A stretch of 64,000 nt of DNA, taken from assembly GCA_033961575.1 (NCBI GenBank), contig CM066728.1, positions 36,208,352 through 36,272,351 of the forward strand, in the 5' to 3' direction. Position 1 is the stretch's first letter. Every line of letters starts with the position of its first letter. The translations under genes and the position numbers were made by a program. The notes beneath the pieces are model-generated. The model had not been told where the DNA came from. It worked only from the letters and a program-made list of their open reading frames with translations, and did not search any database. Below are positions 1-11,811 of the stretch, piece by piece. This stretch comes from Aselliscus stoliczkanus. Taxonomy: Eukaryota > Chordata > Mammalia > Chiroptera > Hipposideridae.

Positions 1-129
1 CCTGAAACCCAGCTTGAATAGCCAACTGTGCCCACCTTTTATTATACACCCTTCCAAAAATTTCCAATTTATACTGCTGAGATGAATTATGAGAACTAGC
101 TTATATGAAACAGTAAATTATAGCAGAAA

Positions 130-275
130 GACTGATAGGTACACCTCACTCCACCACTTACTAGTCAGGTGACCTTCATGATTCTGTTTCCTTATCTGTA
201 AAATAGGGGTAAGAGGCTGACAACATTTTTGTTAAGTTGGGAAATGCTAGAGAAAGTTGTCTGTAAGAAAAATTC
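130..275 (+). repeat. MIR SINE fragment
   Basis: The stretch has the typical order of a MIR element: a 'gtgacctt' segment, then 'tttccttatctgtaaaatagggg', then a decayed tail. MIRs are ancient tRNA-derived SINEs mobilised by L2. The copy is heavily diverged and inactive. Confidence 0.7.
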
Positions 276-734
276 AGGTCACAATATCCTTTGTCATCTT
301 CCTTTCTCATAGACAATCCTGGTGAGCCTCATTATGTCATTTCAATGGGTCAACTTAAAGTGATGTAATGAACATCTGTGGACATACAAGCATTGCTGTG
401 AGATTAAAGATAGTTCATTCTTCTTTTGGGAGTGGTGGCTCCCTTTCCTGTGATTCACACATCATGTGCCCCTGACTCTCTCAAGTTCCTGTTAAGTATT
501 CCTGATATAAAATCTTATTTGCTATTCTTGATATAAATTCATAGTATCAGAGAAATACACAGGGCATTGGAGACTATCTTTTCTTCTCTTCTATGCAGAA
601 ATGTACTCCATGATATCTCTTATCCAATCTGAGTCCTTCAGTGACCATTTCTTCATGAATTAGGGTTCTGGTTTTGAATGCTCAGCCGAATAGGCATTTA
701 AAATAATTTCTAACTTACTTTTTCAATTTGTAGG

Positions 735-810
735 GATAACCACCATTCTATAGATGAGGAAACAGAGGACTGGAGAACTCAACAATTTATCTTAAAGTCC
801 AGTTCAAATG
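735..810 (-). repeat. MIR fragment (antisense)
   Basis: The phrase 'agatgaggaaacagaggact' is the conserved MIR core read on the opposite strand. Only a short core fragment survives, and the flanks are AT-rich and unrecognised. Confidence 0.6.
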
Positions 811-1640
811 TCGTTGATTGTTTGCTCTCTCATTTCTACTTTTTTGTCTGGCTTTCCCTTCTACCACCTGCCTGTGAGTATTGGTTCTTCACAGCAGCTG
901 CTTGTCCTTGTTTTCTCTCTACTCACTTGTCTTCAATTAAACGGTCCTGTCTTCAATATGCTAATAAATGACCATATGTTTCTTCTGTGCATGTCTTGCC
1001 TCTCAAGCTCTACAGGAAGTTCTTGAAAGAATGGGGCTCTGCCTTTTAATTATTTTATATTCTCTTTTATTAATATTTAGCATCTCACACAGTGGTAAAT
1101 ACATGAGAGGTGGTTTATCAGCTAAGTTCTTTGGCTCCAAACAAGGGAAAACATCGATGGCTAATATAAGCAAAAGCAAAATTATGTTAAGAATTTCAGG
1201 AGCTGTTGGAGCTGATGGAGGCTAGAGCACTGGTGGTCCTCCAGCCAAAGATCTGAAAGTTGCTGCTGGTCAGGATGGGACTCCAACCACTCCCAGTCTC
1301 AGATGCTTAGGATGCAGATGAGAGGAATGAGCATCTGAATGGCTTAGCTGAGATATCACTATTCCCTACTGAGGGAGGAAAGGTTACTAATTAAAGTCTA
1401 ACTAGGTCATATTAGATAGGAAAGAGGTAATTCCTCCAAAAAAATCACATTGCTGTTAGGAAAGGAGAAAAGAGATTGGGAAAGAAACCCCCCAAAAATG
1501 TTTATAATAGGTGTTGAATAAACATTAGTTGAATACATGAGTTAATAATTTTAGGACCTCAATCACTACATTTAGGTTCAGTTTTTACAAGACTAGTGTG
1601 GCATGGTTGCATTTATTCTTTGTGATTAGAGCTGTGTCAA
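811..1640. other. No gene recognised
   Basis: AT-rich non-coding DNA. Two short open frames of 72 and 85 codons overlap here, but neither shows a family motif. I see no RNA gene. Confidence 0.5.
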
Positions 1641-1644
1641 CATG

Positions 1645-2235
1645 CATATGAAAACTGGGGACTGTCGATATCAGGGGCAGAGAGCCATGCATGTCAAGCA
1701 TTTTGTAAGGACAAATTTAGAAACTCCAAAGAAAGCAGGCCCTCATTTGCATGATCAGATTCTAGAATGTTTACTGAGACATAAGTCAGAGCATTTGGTC
1801 ATACGTTGTCTGAACTACACTTAAACCTGCATCTAAAATGAAGAAGTTGAATAATTGTTGGAGATGGTCATGAAGAAGTCATGTTTGACCCATGAGCTGG
1901 ACCTTGGCAATTGGAGGCTCCCTGCTCCCTTCCCTGTGCTCGAAGCTACCCAGGGCCACAGCCTTGCGATAGTAATGTGGTAATGCACTTATCTAAACTG
2001 GTCCAAGACAGTACTCTGTGAAGGCCCCCTGCGTGCTGTAACCAGTAAAGCCCTCTATATAAACTTTTAAGATTTGGCAGGCAGATGTGAATAACTACTC
2101 ATTCTGTGGCTGCCCAAGACAATCCTCTTACATAAGTTCCCTTGCTTATTAAACTTGTCACCTATCAATCTGGACTTGTCTGCCTTTTTCTTTTTTCTGT
2201 CACTGCCCTCCCAGTATGGGAGCCTTTTTCAGATT
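1645..2235 (+). mobile_element. Possible solo LTR
   Basis: The segment has LTR-like organisation. A GC-richer upstream part is followed by a TATA-like 'ctatataaac' near 2056 and a 'gcttattaaac' poly-A-signal-like stretch near 2143. A pyrimidine-rich U5-like end follows. I cannot place it in a named family and see no flanking retroviral coding sequence. Boundaries are approximate. Confidence 0.35.
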
Positions 2236-2414
2236 ATATCTGGGAATCTCCTAAGGAGGTTGGGAAGCAACAATAATGTAGACATTGGTTTTAAGGTCAG
2301 CATGGTAAATTGAAGAATTCTAACTCTGCTCTCTTTGCTGTTACCAACTCTCTTTGCTGTTAGATAGACCAAAAAACCCTACCTTTCCAGAGAGAATCTG
2401 TCATTCATATTTGC

Positions 2415-2454
2415 TATAGTTTGAGGTCATCCTCAAACTATATATAGTTTGAGG
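2415..2454. repeat. Triple alternating inverted repeat
   Basis: The 12-mer tatagtttgagg (2415-2426) is followed after 4 bases by its exact reverse complement (2431-2442), then directly by itself again (2443-2454). The last two units form a perfect 24-bp palindrome, and the first two form a hairpin with a 4-nt loop. Two alternative cruciforms are therefore possible. Confidence 0.9.
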
Positions 2455-5405
2455 TTAACTATCACTGCAGGAACCATGGTAGAAATCTTTATTGGCTGCT
2501 GATTTAGAAATACCAAATGACTCTTCAAATAAACTTCTGATAGACTTACCCAGATCAGTTCAAGATATTCATATGAAATTATGCCCATTTCTGCATGTGG
2601 ACAGGCTATCCCCTTGCCCCCACTCACGCTGATCTTTTTTGAACAATGTAAGTCCAATCTTCTTACTTGCCTACTGGGATATTCAACAGTGACAAAACTC
2701 TAAGCTCTGCTGTCACTTTTGTTCTCTCCAGAAGCCTTCATGACCTCATCTAAGATAGATTTCCATCCTTTCTCTGGCCTTCCTTTTATTAAAGTGGCTA
2801 TTGTCTAGCTCATTGGGCCCAAATCTTTAGTCCTTGTTTTTCGCTCTTCTTCATTTAAAGAGATGTGACTGATAGTTACATGTTAAATAAAATACAATAA
2901 AATAACACATAAAAATATATTGTGCTAGAATTAATGCCTACTGTACATCCTTTATTTGGGACTTACTTTTATGCAATAAGCTTAGAGTGCCTGGCCCTAA
3001 CTAAGCATTTACATCAAGGGTTTTAAAGTTCAAAAACTGTCCCATAGTTTACAGTTTCACCCAGATTAGATGATGATTTATAATATAAAGTCATGTGTTT
3101 TTATATAGATTTGATTCTTGTCCTGTGTAATATAGGTAAAATTTCACTAATTTGCATAATGTTACAAAGAATGAATTATTATAATCAAGTGATTTTAATG
3201 TTCTTATAGTGAGTAACAAGGCTTTATAAATGTCATACGTCCTCCTGTCACATCCACAACCCACCCATCATATATAGTTATGTAAGTTTCGCACTGCACC
3301 TCTCTTGGGACCACCATTCACATTGTAATCTAAGTAAATCATGCTATCTGGTTGTGAGCTTCCCTCTAACAAAACAAAGAGAGAAACAAGCCCAATAATG
3401 AAATCATGGTATACATGGACTAAACATAAATCATGTACTGAGGAAACCAATTTTTATTTGATCCTTAATATGGCTTTTGGACAACATCATACTTAATAAT
3501 GTTTCTACCATGAATCTTCCCCAACAAGGTACCAAGTGATGTGGTGAGCAAATTCTCAACTAATCACTGTGATATATAGACTGAATTTTGTTTCTTTTTA
3601 TTATTCCTCATAATAAACAAATAATGTGATGTGAACTTATAATACAGAAATAATTATTTTTAAGCATTGAATCAAGGTGTTATAGGTATAGTTTGTTGAT
3701 GCTATGGCCAGATGTAAGACAAACTAGCATACTTGGAAGTGTATAAATTACATATTATTTTTGGTAACTGAGAATATTAATTCTCACAATTAAGTAGATA
3801 GTAAACATTGTCCATTAAGGATCCATTTATAGATTGCATTATCAATTAAAAAGAAAGCAGTGTTAATATGCTTTTATAAAAAATCAGGGGTATATTTATT
3901 TAATTTATTCTAAGACATATATCTGAGTGGATGGTCATCCATCACCACGTGGAGATTGGCAAAGGCTTAAACCAGGTTCTGGATCTTCTCTTGTATGTTG
4001 GGACATGACTGTCAATGATCTCTTGATTTTTTCCCCCCAAAACAGATAAAATAATTTTATCTGTTAAATTTTTGAAAGAAAACTTAGAAAACACTTTACA
4101 TGGTCATAAGGAATTGAAAGCAAAGTAGCTAACCATAGTTATTATGATTTCTGGGTAATCCCTTCAAGTTGCTTCAGATTTAAAATTTACCTTTTCATTC
4201 CTGAATAAGGTGACCAGCCATATTAGGTTGTTGGATATATACCTATTATTTGTTGGAAGAGATCTAGCCAACATAGTGATTTTTGACTTCGCTGTAGCTG
4301 GTTTCAAGACTATTTTGTTGTTGTTGTTGATGCACTTCAGTGGTAGAAACTGAATTGAAGTCACCCCCTATCTAGTTCATTCAATAAATGCATGTCATCA
4401 GCATATAGGGTCCTAGTTTATTCTCTGTGGCAAGTGATAGGGACAGAATATAGACAAATGATCAGAAAGTAGCTTCGCCAATAAGGTACCAGTTAAAAAT
4501 AACGGAAATTTCAGTATAATATTGCAGACTGAGCACAGACATTTTCCTCCTTTGTCAGGATCTTTGCAGCAAGAAATACAAATTGAAAAACAAAACAAAA
4601 CAAAACAAAACACCACATAAAATTGTTCCAGGAAAAATTTGGAATTATGACCAATTTCTTCTTACTCCCAACTGAAATATTTGGGAATGAAATACTGATC
4701 CTTATGAAATCCACAGGGGCTAGTAGCAAACTTCTAGGGAAAAATTACTTTGAAATTTCTCACTTAGAACTTGTCTACGCACCCAGCTAGTTGAGATTTG
4801 TAGGAGCTGTTTAATATACAGAGCATTTCTTCTTGTTTACGAAAGTTACTTGCAAAAGTTCAGCTTTGTCAACTCTTTAGCTAGATGACTTTCCTTTATT
4901 CATTTAAACCAAGAAGGTGGTCTATATTGCAAAATACTTGTGACTGCATGGGATATGTAAATTCATGGGTTATAAAACCTGCACTTACTTATCTGACTCT
5001 ATGAAACCTACGTGTATTGCTTATCACAAAAGAGAGGGCTTGATTTAAGGTTTAACCTGGTGACTGATGTCCTCCAATAAAGTCCTTGCTTATAAGGATT
5101 GACTATCTTCTGATAAATATGAGACCAGAGGACATCAAATAATAAGAAATTTCAACAACTCTGAAAGAAAATGTTTGGAGACAAGTTGATGGATGAAACG
5201 TAGCAAAGAGCTCCATAGCCCTGAATATATTCCATGAGTTGTACTGGGGAGGTAGGAGCTGATTGTACACTGAGTCCATGCTGAGAGTTAGCAAGTACTA
5301 AGGGTACAGTGGGTGGGAGGTAGAGTTGAAACTAGGGGAATTAATTCCAAGTTCCTCCATGAAACAGGAAAACCACATCAGCTATGCAGAATACCATCTA
5401 TATTC
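2455..5405. other. AT-rich intergenic DNA
   Basis: I find no gene, RNA or confident repeat here. A small palindrome with 12-bp arms and a one-base centre lies at 4041-4065. Short open frames (60-74 codons) have no recognisable content. Confidence 0.5.
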
Positions 5406-5424
5406 TTCATTTAAAAAATTATTA

Positions 5425-5936
5425 TTATTATTTTTTAAAGATTTTATTGGGGAATTGGGGGAGAGGAACAGTGTTGGGGAATTGAGGAAGAGGACCAGCC
5501 AAGTTGTTGTTTTTCAGTCTTCATTGTGGGGAGGCGTCAGTCACCATTTGGCTTCCCATCGGCAGCTCGTGGCCTCTAAGCTCAAGGTGCTGTGTTCAAT
5601 TTTAGTTGCAGGTGGGCGTAGCCACCATCCCATGCAGAAGTCGAACCAGCAGCCTTGTTATTAAGAGTGCATGCCCTATTCACTGAGCCATCCGGGCAGC
5701 AGCTCAGCTCAAGGTGCTGGGTTCAGTCTTAGTTGCGGGTAGGCGTAGCCCACCATCTAACAGGCAATCTTGTTGTTAAACCAGCTGAGCCATCCTGCCA
5801 CCTGTTGGCAGCTCAGCGACAGCTCAGCTCGGGTGCAGCGTTCACTGGCCTATGTGGGAATCCAACCAGTGGCCCTGCTGCTCAGAGAGTATGCACTCTA
5901 AGCCAACTCTTAACCAACTGAGCCACTCGGCCAGCC
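5425..5936 (-). mobile_element. Long composite tRNA-derived SINE
   Basis: Read on the minus strand, it starts with the GGCTGGCC-type tRNA-like head and ends with the characteristic 'ttccccaataaaatctt' tail. The body repeats tRNA-like 'gttaagag...gagccat' segments about three times. It is therefore a multimeric form of about 510 bp rather than the 110-bp monomer found elsewhere in the window. Its flanks share a 'ttaaaaaaattatt' target duplication. It sits at the 3' tail of the old L1 that follows. Confidence 0.8.
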
Positions 5937-6165
5937 TTAAAAAAATTATTTTTAATTGTGGTAAAATACACATAAGATAAAATTTACCATCTTAACCATT
6001 TTTAATTGCACAATTCAGTGATAGTTAAGTACATTCACTTTGTTGTGTAACCATCACCACTACCCACCTCCAGAACTCTTCAGCTTGCAAAACTGAAACT
6101 CTGTACCCATTAAGGAATATATTCCCCTTCTCTCCCCCGAACCTTGTCAAACTCTATTCTACTTT
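5937..6165 (-). mobile_element. Old L1 3' UTR, first part of a split copy
   Basis: This is an antisense L1 3' end ('gtggtaaaatacacataagat...'). It breaks off at 'ctattctacttt' and resumes at 10413 with 'tctactttctgaatctatg'. The interruption is the younger deleted L1 between them. Confidence 0.8.
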
Positions 6166-6219
6166 TGTTTTTTTCCTTCTGTCCTTAACAGGATTTATTT
6201 TATTTATTTTATTATTTTT

Positions 6220-6900
6220 AAAAAGATTTTCATTAAAATACAGCTAACATACAATATTATATTAGTTTCAGATGTATATCAGTTATTCAACTGTACCCAC
6301 TTGATACTATACAGTTATTACCACATTATTTATTACATTCCCTATGCTAAAGAAATGATCATCATGATAAGTCCAGCAACCATCTGACACTGTATGACAC
6401 TATCACAATATTATTGAGTACATTTTCTATGTATTTTCTATAACCAAAACTTATATGTTTGTTTTATACCTGGAAATTTGAACCTCTTATTCCCCTTTGT
6501 CTTCCCCCTTTTCAATTACAGTTGACATTCAATATTATTTTATATTAATTTCAGGTGTACTGTATAGTGGTTAGACATTTATATAGTTTATGAAGTGATC
6601 CCCCTGGCTAGTACCCATCTGGCACTATACATAGTTATTACCATATTATTGATTATATTGCCTATGCTTTACTTTATATCTGCATCATTATTTTGTAACT
6701 ACTAATTTGTATTCCTTAATCCTTTCACCTTTTTCACCCTGTCCCCAAGTCCCTCCCATCTATCACCCCAATTGATCTAGCATACATCTGACACAATACA
6801 TAGTTATTATAATATTATTGACTATATTCCTTACGCTATACCCTGCATCCCCATGACTACTGTGTAACAACCAATTTGTATTTCTTAATCCCTTCTTATT
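6220..6900 (-). repeat. Three L1 3'-UTR monomers
   Basis: A block containing 'acattcaatattattttata', 'tttcaggtgta' and 'tacatagttattaccatatt' recurs in diverged form at about 6230-6440, 6515-6715 and 6770-6890. The second deleted-L1 copy has two such blocks (about 18050-18240 and 18300-18490). The 3' UTR thus appears to vary in monomer number between copies. Confidence 0.65.
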
Positions 6901-7327
6901 TTTTACCCTCCCCTAGCCCCCCTCACATTTGGCAACCATTTGTATCTATCAGTTTCTTTATTTTGTTCTTTAGATTCCACTTATAAGTAAAATCATACGA
7001 CATTTGTCTTTTGCTGTCTGACTTACTACACTCAGCACAATACCCTCTAGATCCATCCATGCTGTTGCCAATGGCAAGGTTTACTTCTTTTTTACTGCTT
7101 TTTTACATATAGACAATATTCCATTCTATATGTACCACCTCTTTTTTACCCATTCATCCATTCAGGGACACACAGGTTGCCTTCATATCTTGACTACTGT
7201 AAATAATGCTGCAATGAACATATGGATGAACATGTGCCCTTGAAGTGGCATTTTGATATTCTTTGGATGAATACCCAGAGATGGGATTGCTGGGTCCTTC
7301 TTTGTCTCTTGTTATAGTCTCTTTTTT

Positions 7328-7461
7328 TTTAGTTGAGCCATTCTGCCACCTGTTGGTAACTTAGTGGCAACTCAGCTCAGGCTGGGTATCCAACTGCTGT
7401 TGCTCAGAGCTCAGCTCGCACTCTTGAGCGAGTTCAACCAACTGAGCTACTCAGCTGGCCC
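7328..7461 (-). mobile_element. tRNA-derived SINE inside deleted L1
   Basis: A 134-bp SINE with its tRNA-like head at the right (GGGCCAGCT on the minus strand). It is bounded by a 15-bp target duplication, tatagtctctttttt, at 7313-7327 and 7462-7476. It inserted within a few bases of the shared deletion junction of the L1. Confidence 0.88.
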
Positions 7462-7852
7462 TATAGTCTCTTTTTTAAAGTCTATTTTGTCTGCTGTAAG
7501 TATTGCTACCCCAGATTTTTTTGTTTATTTGTTTCCATTTTCATGAAATATCTTTTTCCATCCCTTTACTTTCAGGCTTTATGTGTCTTTCAATCTGCAG
7601 TGAGTCTCTTATAGGCAGCATACATATGTAAGGGTCTTGTTTCCTTATCTATTTGGCTCCCCCATCTTTTAAGCATTTAATCCATTTACATTGAAAAAAA
7701 TTGTTGATAGGTATGAGTTATTGCCATTTTGTTAATCATATTTTTTATTCTTTTTTTGTCTTAAAGAAGTCCGTCTAAGATTCCTTGTAATATTGGTTTG
7801 GTGTTGATGAACTCCTTTAGCTTTTTCTTATCTGGGAAGCTCTTTATCTGTC

Positions 7853-8691
7853 CTATTGTAAATGACAGCTTTGCTGAGTAGAGTCATCTTGGTTAGTAGG
7901 GTCCTTGTTTTTCATCACATTGAATATTTTGTGCCGATCCCTTCTGGCCTGCAAAGTTTTGGTTGAGAAATCAGCTGACAGTCTTATGCAAGCTCCCTTG
8001 TAGTTTACTAGCTGCTTTTCTCTTATTGCTTTTAATATTCTCTCTTTGCCTTTAACCTTTGGTATTTCAATTATGATGTCTTTCAGTGTTGGCCTCTTGG
8101 GTTCACGTTGTTTGGGACTCTGCATTTCCTGAGCTTGTATATCTATTTCCATCACCATGTTAGGGACATTTCTTGTCATTATTTTTTCAAATAGGTTTTC
8201 AATTTCAATTTCAATTTCTTGCTCTCTCTCGTCTCCTTTTGGTACCCCTATAATGTGAATGTTGGTACACTTGATGTTGTCCCAGATGCCCTTTAAACTC
8301 TCCTCATTGTTTTTGGCGGGGGAGGGGAGGTTGGGGAGATTCTTTTTTCTTTTTGCTGTTCTGATTGGGTGTTTTCTGCTATCTTATCTTCTATATCACT
8401 GGTTTTATCCTCTCCTTCATGTAATCTACTGTTGATTCCCTGTAATGTATTCTTCATTTCCATTATTATATTCTTTATTTCTGATTTTTTTTTGTAGTTT
8501 TATATCTCCATTTTTATGTTTCCTATCTGTTTGTTGAAATTCTCCCTGTGATCACCGAGCATACTTAAAACCAGTGTTTGGAACTCTGCACCTGGTAGAT
8601 CACTTGTCTCCATTTTCTTTAGTTCTTTTTCTGGAGCTTTGTTCTGTTGTTTTATTTGGGACACATTTCTTTGTCTCCCTATTTTGGCCAA
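7853..8691 (-). pseudogene. L1 ORF1 remnant
   Basis: The frame at 7853-8179 encodes a recognisable C-terminal ORF1p segment: 'RILKAIREKQLVNYKGACI' followed by 'RLSADFSTKTLQARRD'. ORF1p is the RNA-binding trimeric chaperone of L1 particles. The frame at 8500-8691 encodes the N-terminal part, with 'QIKQQNKAPEKELKKME' and a coiled-coil-like continuation. The two parts are separated by frame breaks around 8180-8500, so the protein is dead. Confidence 0.82.
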
Positions 8692-8699
8692 TGCCCTGT

Positions 8700-10412
8700 G
8701 TTTGTTTCTATGTATTAGATAGGGATGCTATGCCTCCTGGTCTTAATAGAGTGGTCTTATGTAGTAGGTGTGCTGCGTGGCTCAGTGGCACAGTCTTCCT
8801 AGTCACCTGAGCTGAGTGCCCCAGGTGTGTCCCATGTGTGGGTTGCATGTGCCCTCCTGTTGTGGTTGAGCATTGATTGCTGTTTGCATATAAATGGGAG
8901 GGATTGACCCTCAGGCTGAGTGTTCCTGACGACTGTCTGTGACTACAGTGGAGAAGTTGTAGTATAGGGGCTTACCCTACAGAGCAGTATCTGCCTCAGC
9001 AAGGCTCTGGTGCCTGCCCAATCCACCCCTCGTGGGTGTCAACCTTGGAGGTGGTGTGGTACTCCAGCTCATCCTTGGAGATGGTGGGGTGATGCCCCTG
9101 GGCATGCCAGCCCAGGGCCACCTGGGAGGGGACCTGCTGCTGATCAGGTTTAGCCACAGTCTGTGCCCCACTCAGAACAACCTGGCAGGAGCCACAATAC
9201 AATCCACAGATGGCCACTGCCCATGCCATGCTTAGGGCTGCTCAGCCAAAGGTATGGGACATGATCAAGCCAGATGCTGCTTGTCTGTGTCCTGTGAACC
9301 TTGAGAGGCCCTAGGAAAGTCTGGAGCATGAGCCAAGGCATGTAGTTTGTAGAAAATATCTACTGGAAACAGCCTGGGTATGGCCAAATGTTGGGCAGAG
9401 CAGGATCACCAGAGCATGGAGAACCAATAGTATCAGCCAGCCTCATGGAACTCAGATATGGTGGCTCCCTATGTCTGCAAGCAGGCAGGGGGAGGGCTCA
9501 ACAAAGATTTCTTGGCAATGATTTCTGCCAACTCTTGGTAATGATTTCTGCCAACTCTTCCATCTGGGAGAAAGCTGTCCCTCCAGCTCTCATCCTGAAT
9601 CCAGGCTACTCAGTTGCCCACCATATGTCCCTGCTGCCTCTTCAGCTGTTACCCTAGCACTGGAACTCAGATCCAGTGATTCCTTTGGTCAGTAAGTCTA
9701 TGCACAGTCCCTTTAAGAGGAGCGCCTGGGATGCTAGCCACCCTCCATCTCACTCAGCCAGAATCTCTGCTGGTTTACACAGCCAGAATTTCTGTGGACT
9801 TCTCTCCCCAGCACTGGAACTCTGGGCTGAGACAGGAGTGGGGCCCTTCATGCCTTGAGGGTGAGGGGACCTCTGAAGCCAAGATATTTCTTACAATTTT
9901 AAACGATCACACATGGGTGTGGGACCAGCCCTTTTTTTTTTTTTAACTTTTTTGTTATTATTATTAGTTACAGATGTACAAAACAATGCAATAGTTATCT
10001 TTTTCACCCCTTTCAAAGTGACTACCCTACCCGCACCCCCACCCCCGATATCATACGTATCTATTTTACAATTCCATTGACTCCATCCCCTCACTATATT
10101 CTACATCCCATGACTATATATGTGTTAAATTATAGCTGACATATAATATTATTCAGAGGCAGCTTCAGATGTACAGTGCAGTGGTCAGGCCACTACACTG
10201 TCCATGAAGTGGGACCAGCCCTTTTTGTGTCACTGCCCCTCCTACCAGTCTCAAGGTGGCTTCTGTATGTCCTTAGTTGTAGAGCTTTAGTTCAGTGTGC
10301 TTTCAGGTGATTCTCAATGATGATTGTTTCATAGTTTAGTTGTAATTTTGAAGTGGTCATGAAAGAAGGTAAGCACAGCATTTATGTTCTCTGCCATCTT
10401 GACTAGAACTCC
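8700..10412 (-). other. Deleted-L1 5' UTR
   Basis: GC-richer DNA upstream of ORF1. Its proximal part (8700-9010) matches 20500-20815 of the second copy. The far end (about 10340-10412) matches 20870-20938, including the shared 'gaggtaagcacag' type sequence. This indicates near-complete 5' ends. Several open frames of 60-89 codons on both strands are UTR sequence and show no protein motifs. A 23-bp unit is duplicated in tandem at 9512-9534 and 9535-9557. Confidence 0.65.
9932..10208 (-). mobile_element. 5'-truncated young L1 3' end
   Basis: A poly-T start is followed by antisense L1 3'-UTR sequence with 'acagatgtacaaaacaatgc', close to the L1 at 62530. It is flanked by an exact 13-bp target duplication, gtgggaccagccc, at 9919-9931 and 10209-10221. 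It inserted into the 5' UTR of the deleted L1 and is the youngest L1 layer of the nest. Confidence 0.88.
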
Positions 10413-11312
10413 TCTACTTTCTGAATCTATGAATTTGACCATTCTAGGTTTTTCATGTAAGTGGAATCATGCCACATTTGTCTTTTTGTGACTGGCTTAT
10501 TTTACTTAGCATAATGCTCTCAAATTTCATCCTTGTTGTAGAATGTATCATAATTCCCTTCTTTTTTAATGGCTAAATAACATTCCATCATATGTATATG
10601 CCCTCTTTTGTTTATGTACTCATCTGTTGATGGACATTTCGGTGTTTCCATCTTTGACTCTTGTAAATAATGCTCTTATGAATATGGGTATACAAATATC
10701 TGTTGAGACCCTGCTTTCAATTCTATTGGGTATATATCCAGAAATGTAATTGATGAGTATGGTAATTCTATTTTTAGTTTTTTTTGAAGAAACACCACCC
10801 TATTTTCCACAGCAGCTGCATCATTTCAGATACTTACCACAAGAATTCCAATTGCTGTATGTTTTTACCAACACATGATTTTCTGTTTTGTTTTGTTTTG
10901 TTTTTTAATTTTATTTTTTTATTTGATTAGAGCCATCCTAATGGTTTTGTTTTTTCATTTCCCTGTGGTTAAGGATGTTGAAAATCTTTTCACATGCTTA
11001 TAGGTCATTTATGTATCTTCTTTGGAGAAATATCTATTCAAGTCCTTTGTCTATTTTTTAATTAGGTTGTTTGTTGTTGTTGTTGTTGTTATTGATTTGA
11101 ATAATAGGAGTTCTTTACACATTCTGAATATAAACCTTTACCAAGTATATGATTTGCAAATCTTTTCTCTCATTCCATTGGTTCTTTCTCTCTGTTAATT
11201 GTGTCGTTTGATGCAAAGAAGTTTTTTATTTTGATGTAGTCCTATTTATCTATTATTTTTCTTTTGTTCTTGTGCTTTTGGTATCATAGTCAAGAAATCT
11301 TTCCAAGTTGTA
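10413..11312 (-). mobile_element. Old L1, second part of the split copy
   Basis: Continuation of the antisense L1 begun at 5937. It runs through the ORF2 C-terminal coding region read backwards ('tgaatctatgaatttgacc', 'gatggacatttcggtgtttcc', 'gggtatatatccagaaatg'). It ends near 11312. It is degraded by stops and small indels. Confidence 0.8.
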
Positions 11313-11689
11313 TTCTTCATTTTTAATATGAGTAAACAAAGAATATCTGATTCCAATTATGTAAACATTCCCACGCAATGGCAAAGAAGAAGTACTTCCA
11401 AGCTGCTTCTATGAGGCTTGAATAATCATGATACCAAAATAAGATAAGGACATTATAAAAAGAAAAATTATAGGTCTGATCCACTTATTAATATCAATAC
11501 AAAGGAGATATTTTGCAAATTAATTCCAATAGTGTCTAAAAGAGTTAATACACAACCAATCTGAGTTTACCCCAGGACATAAGGAAAGTTTAATATAAAA
11601 AAAAACATACATATATATTTGTTTCCTTAATAGACTAAAAGAGAAAATTTTATGTTACCAGCTCAAAAAAAATTCAGAGGGAGGATTTT

Positions 11690-11796
11690 TTTTTTTTTTT
11701 TTGAGGGCAGTGTCACTGGCCCTCATATGTGGGACCCGAACCAGGGCCGCTGGCTTCCCAAGCCAGCGCTTAACCACCGCGCCACTCAGCCGGCCC
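11690..11796 (-). mobile_element. Short tRNA-derived SINE
   Basis: A monomeric tRNA-like SINE of about 107 bp (minus-strand start GGCCGGCTGAGTGGCGCGG, with box B-like GGTTCGGGTC). It has an A tail and a near-perfect 15-bp target duplication, cagaggga(g/a)gatttt, at 11675-11689 and 11797-11811. Confidence 0.9.
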
Positions 11797-11811
11797 CAGA
11801 GGGAAGATTTT

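Larger units (their letters stand above)
6166..10412 (-). mobile_element. Internally deleted L1 (half-L1-like), copy 1
   Basis: In minus-strand order the element has a long 5' UTR (about 10412-8700), ORF1 (about 8690-7750), the start of the ORF2 endonuclease domain (about 7740-7480) and the ORF2 C-terminal end (about 7300-6950). The 3' UTR (about 6940-6190) contains three related monomers. The endonuclease core, reverse transcriptase and most of the C-terminal region are missing. It is inserted into an older L1 and flanked by 'tctacttt' at 6158-6165 and 10413-10420. A SINE lies next to the deletion junction and an L1 3' fragment in the 5' UTR. Frames carry stops. The copy at 18036-20938 has the same deletion. 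The combination resembles HAL1 ('half-L1') elements, but the exact family is inference. Confidence 0.8.

Noticed and set aside
8977..9946. Several overlapping 60-89-codon frames on both strands
   Set aside because: They lie in the GC-richer 5' UTR of the deleted L1 and have no protein-family motif.
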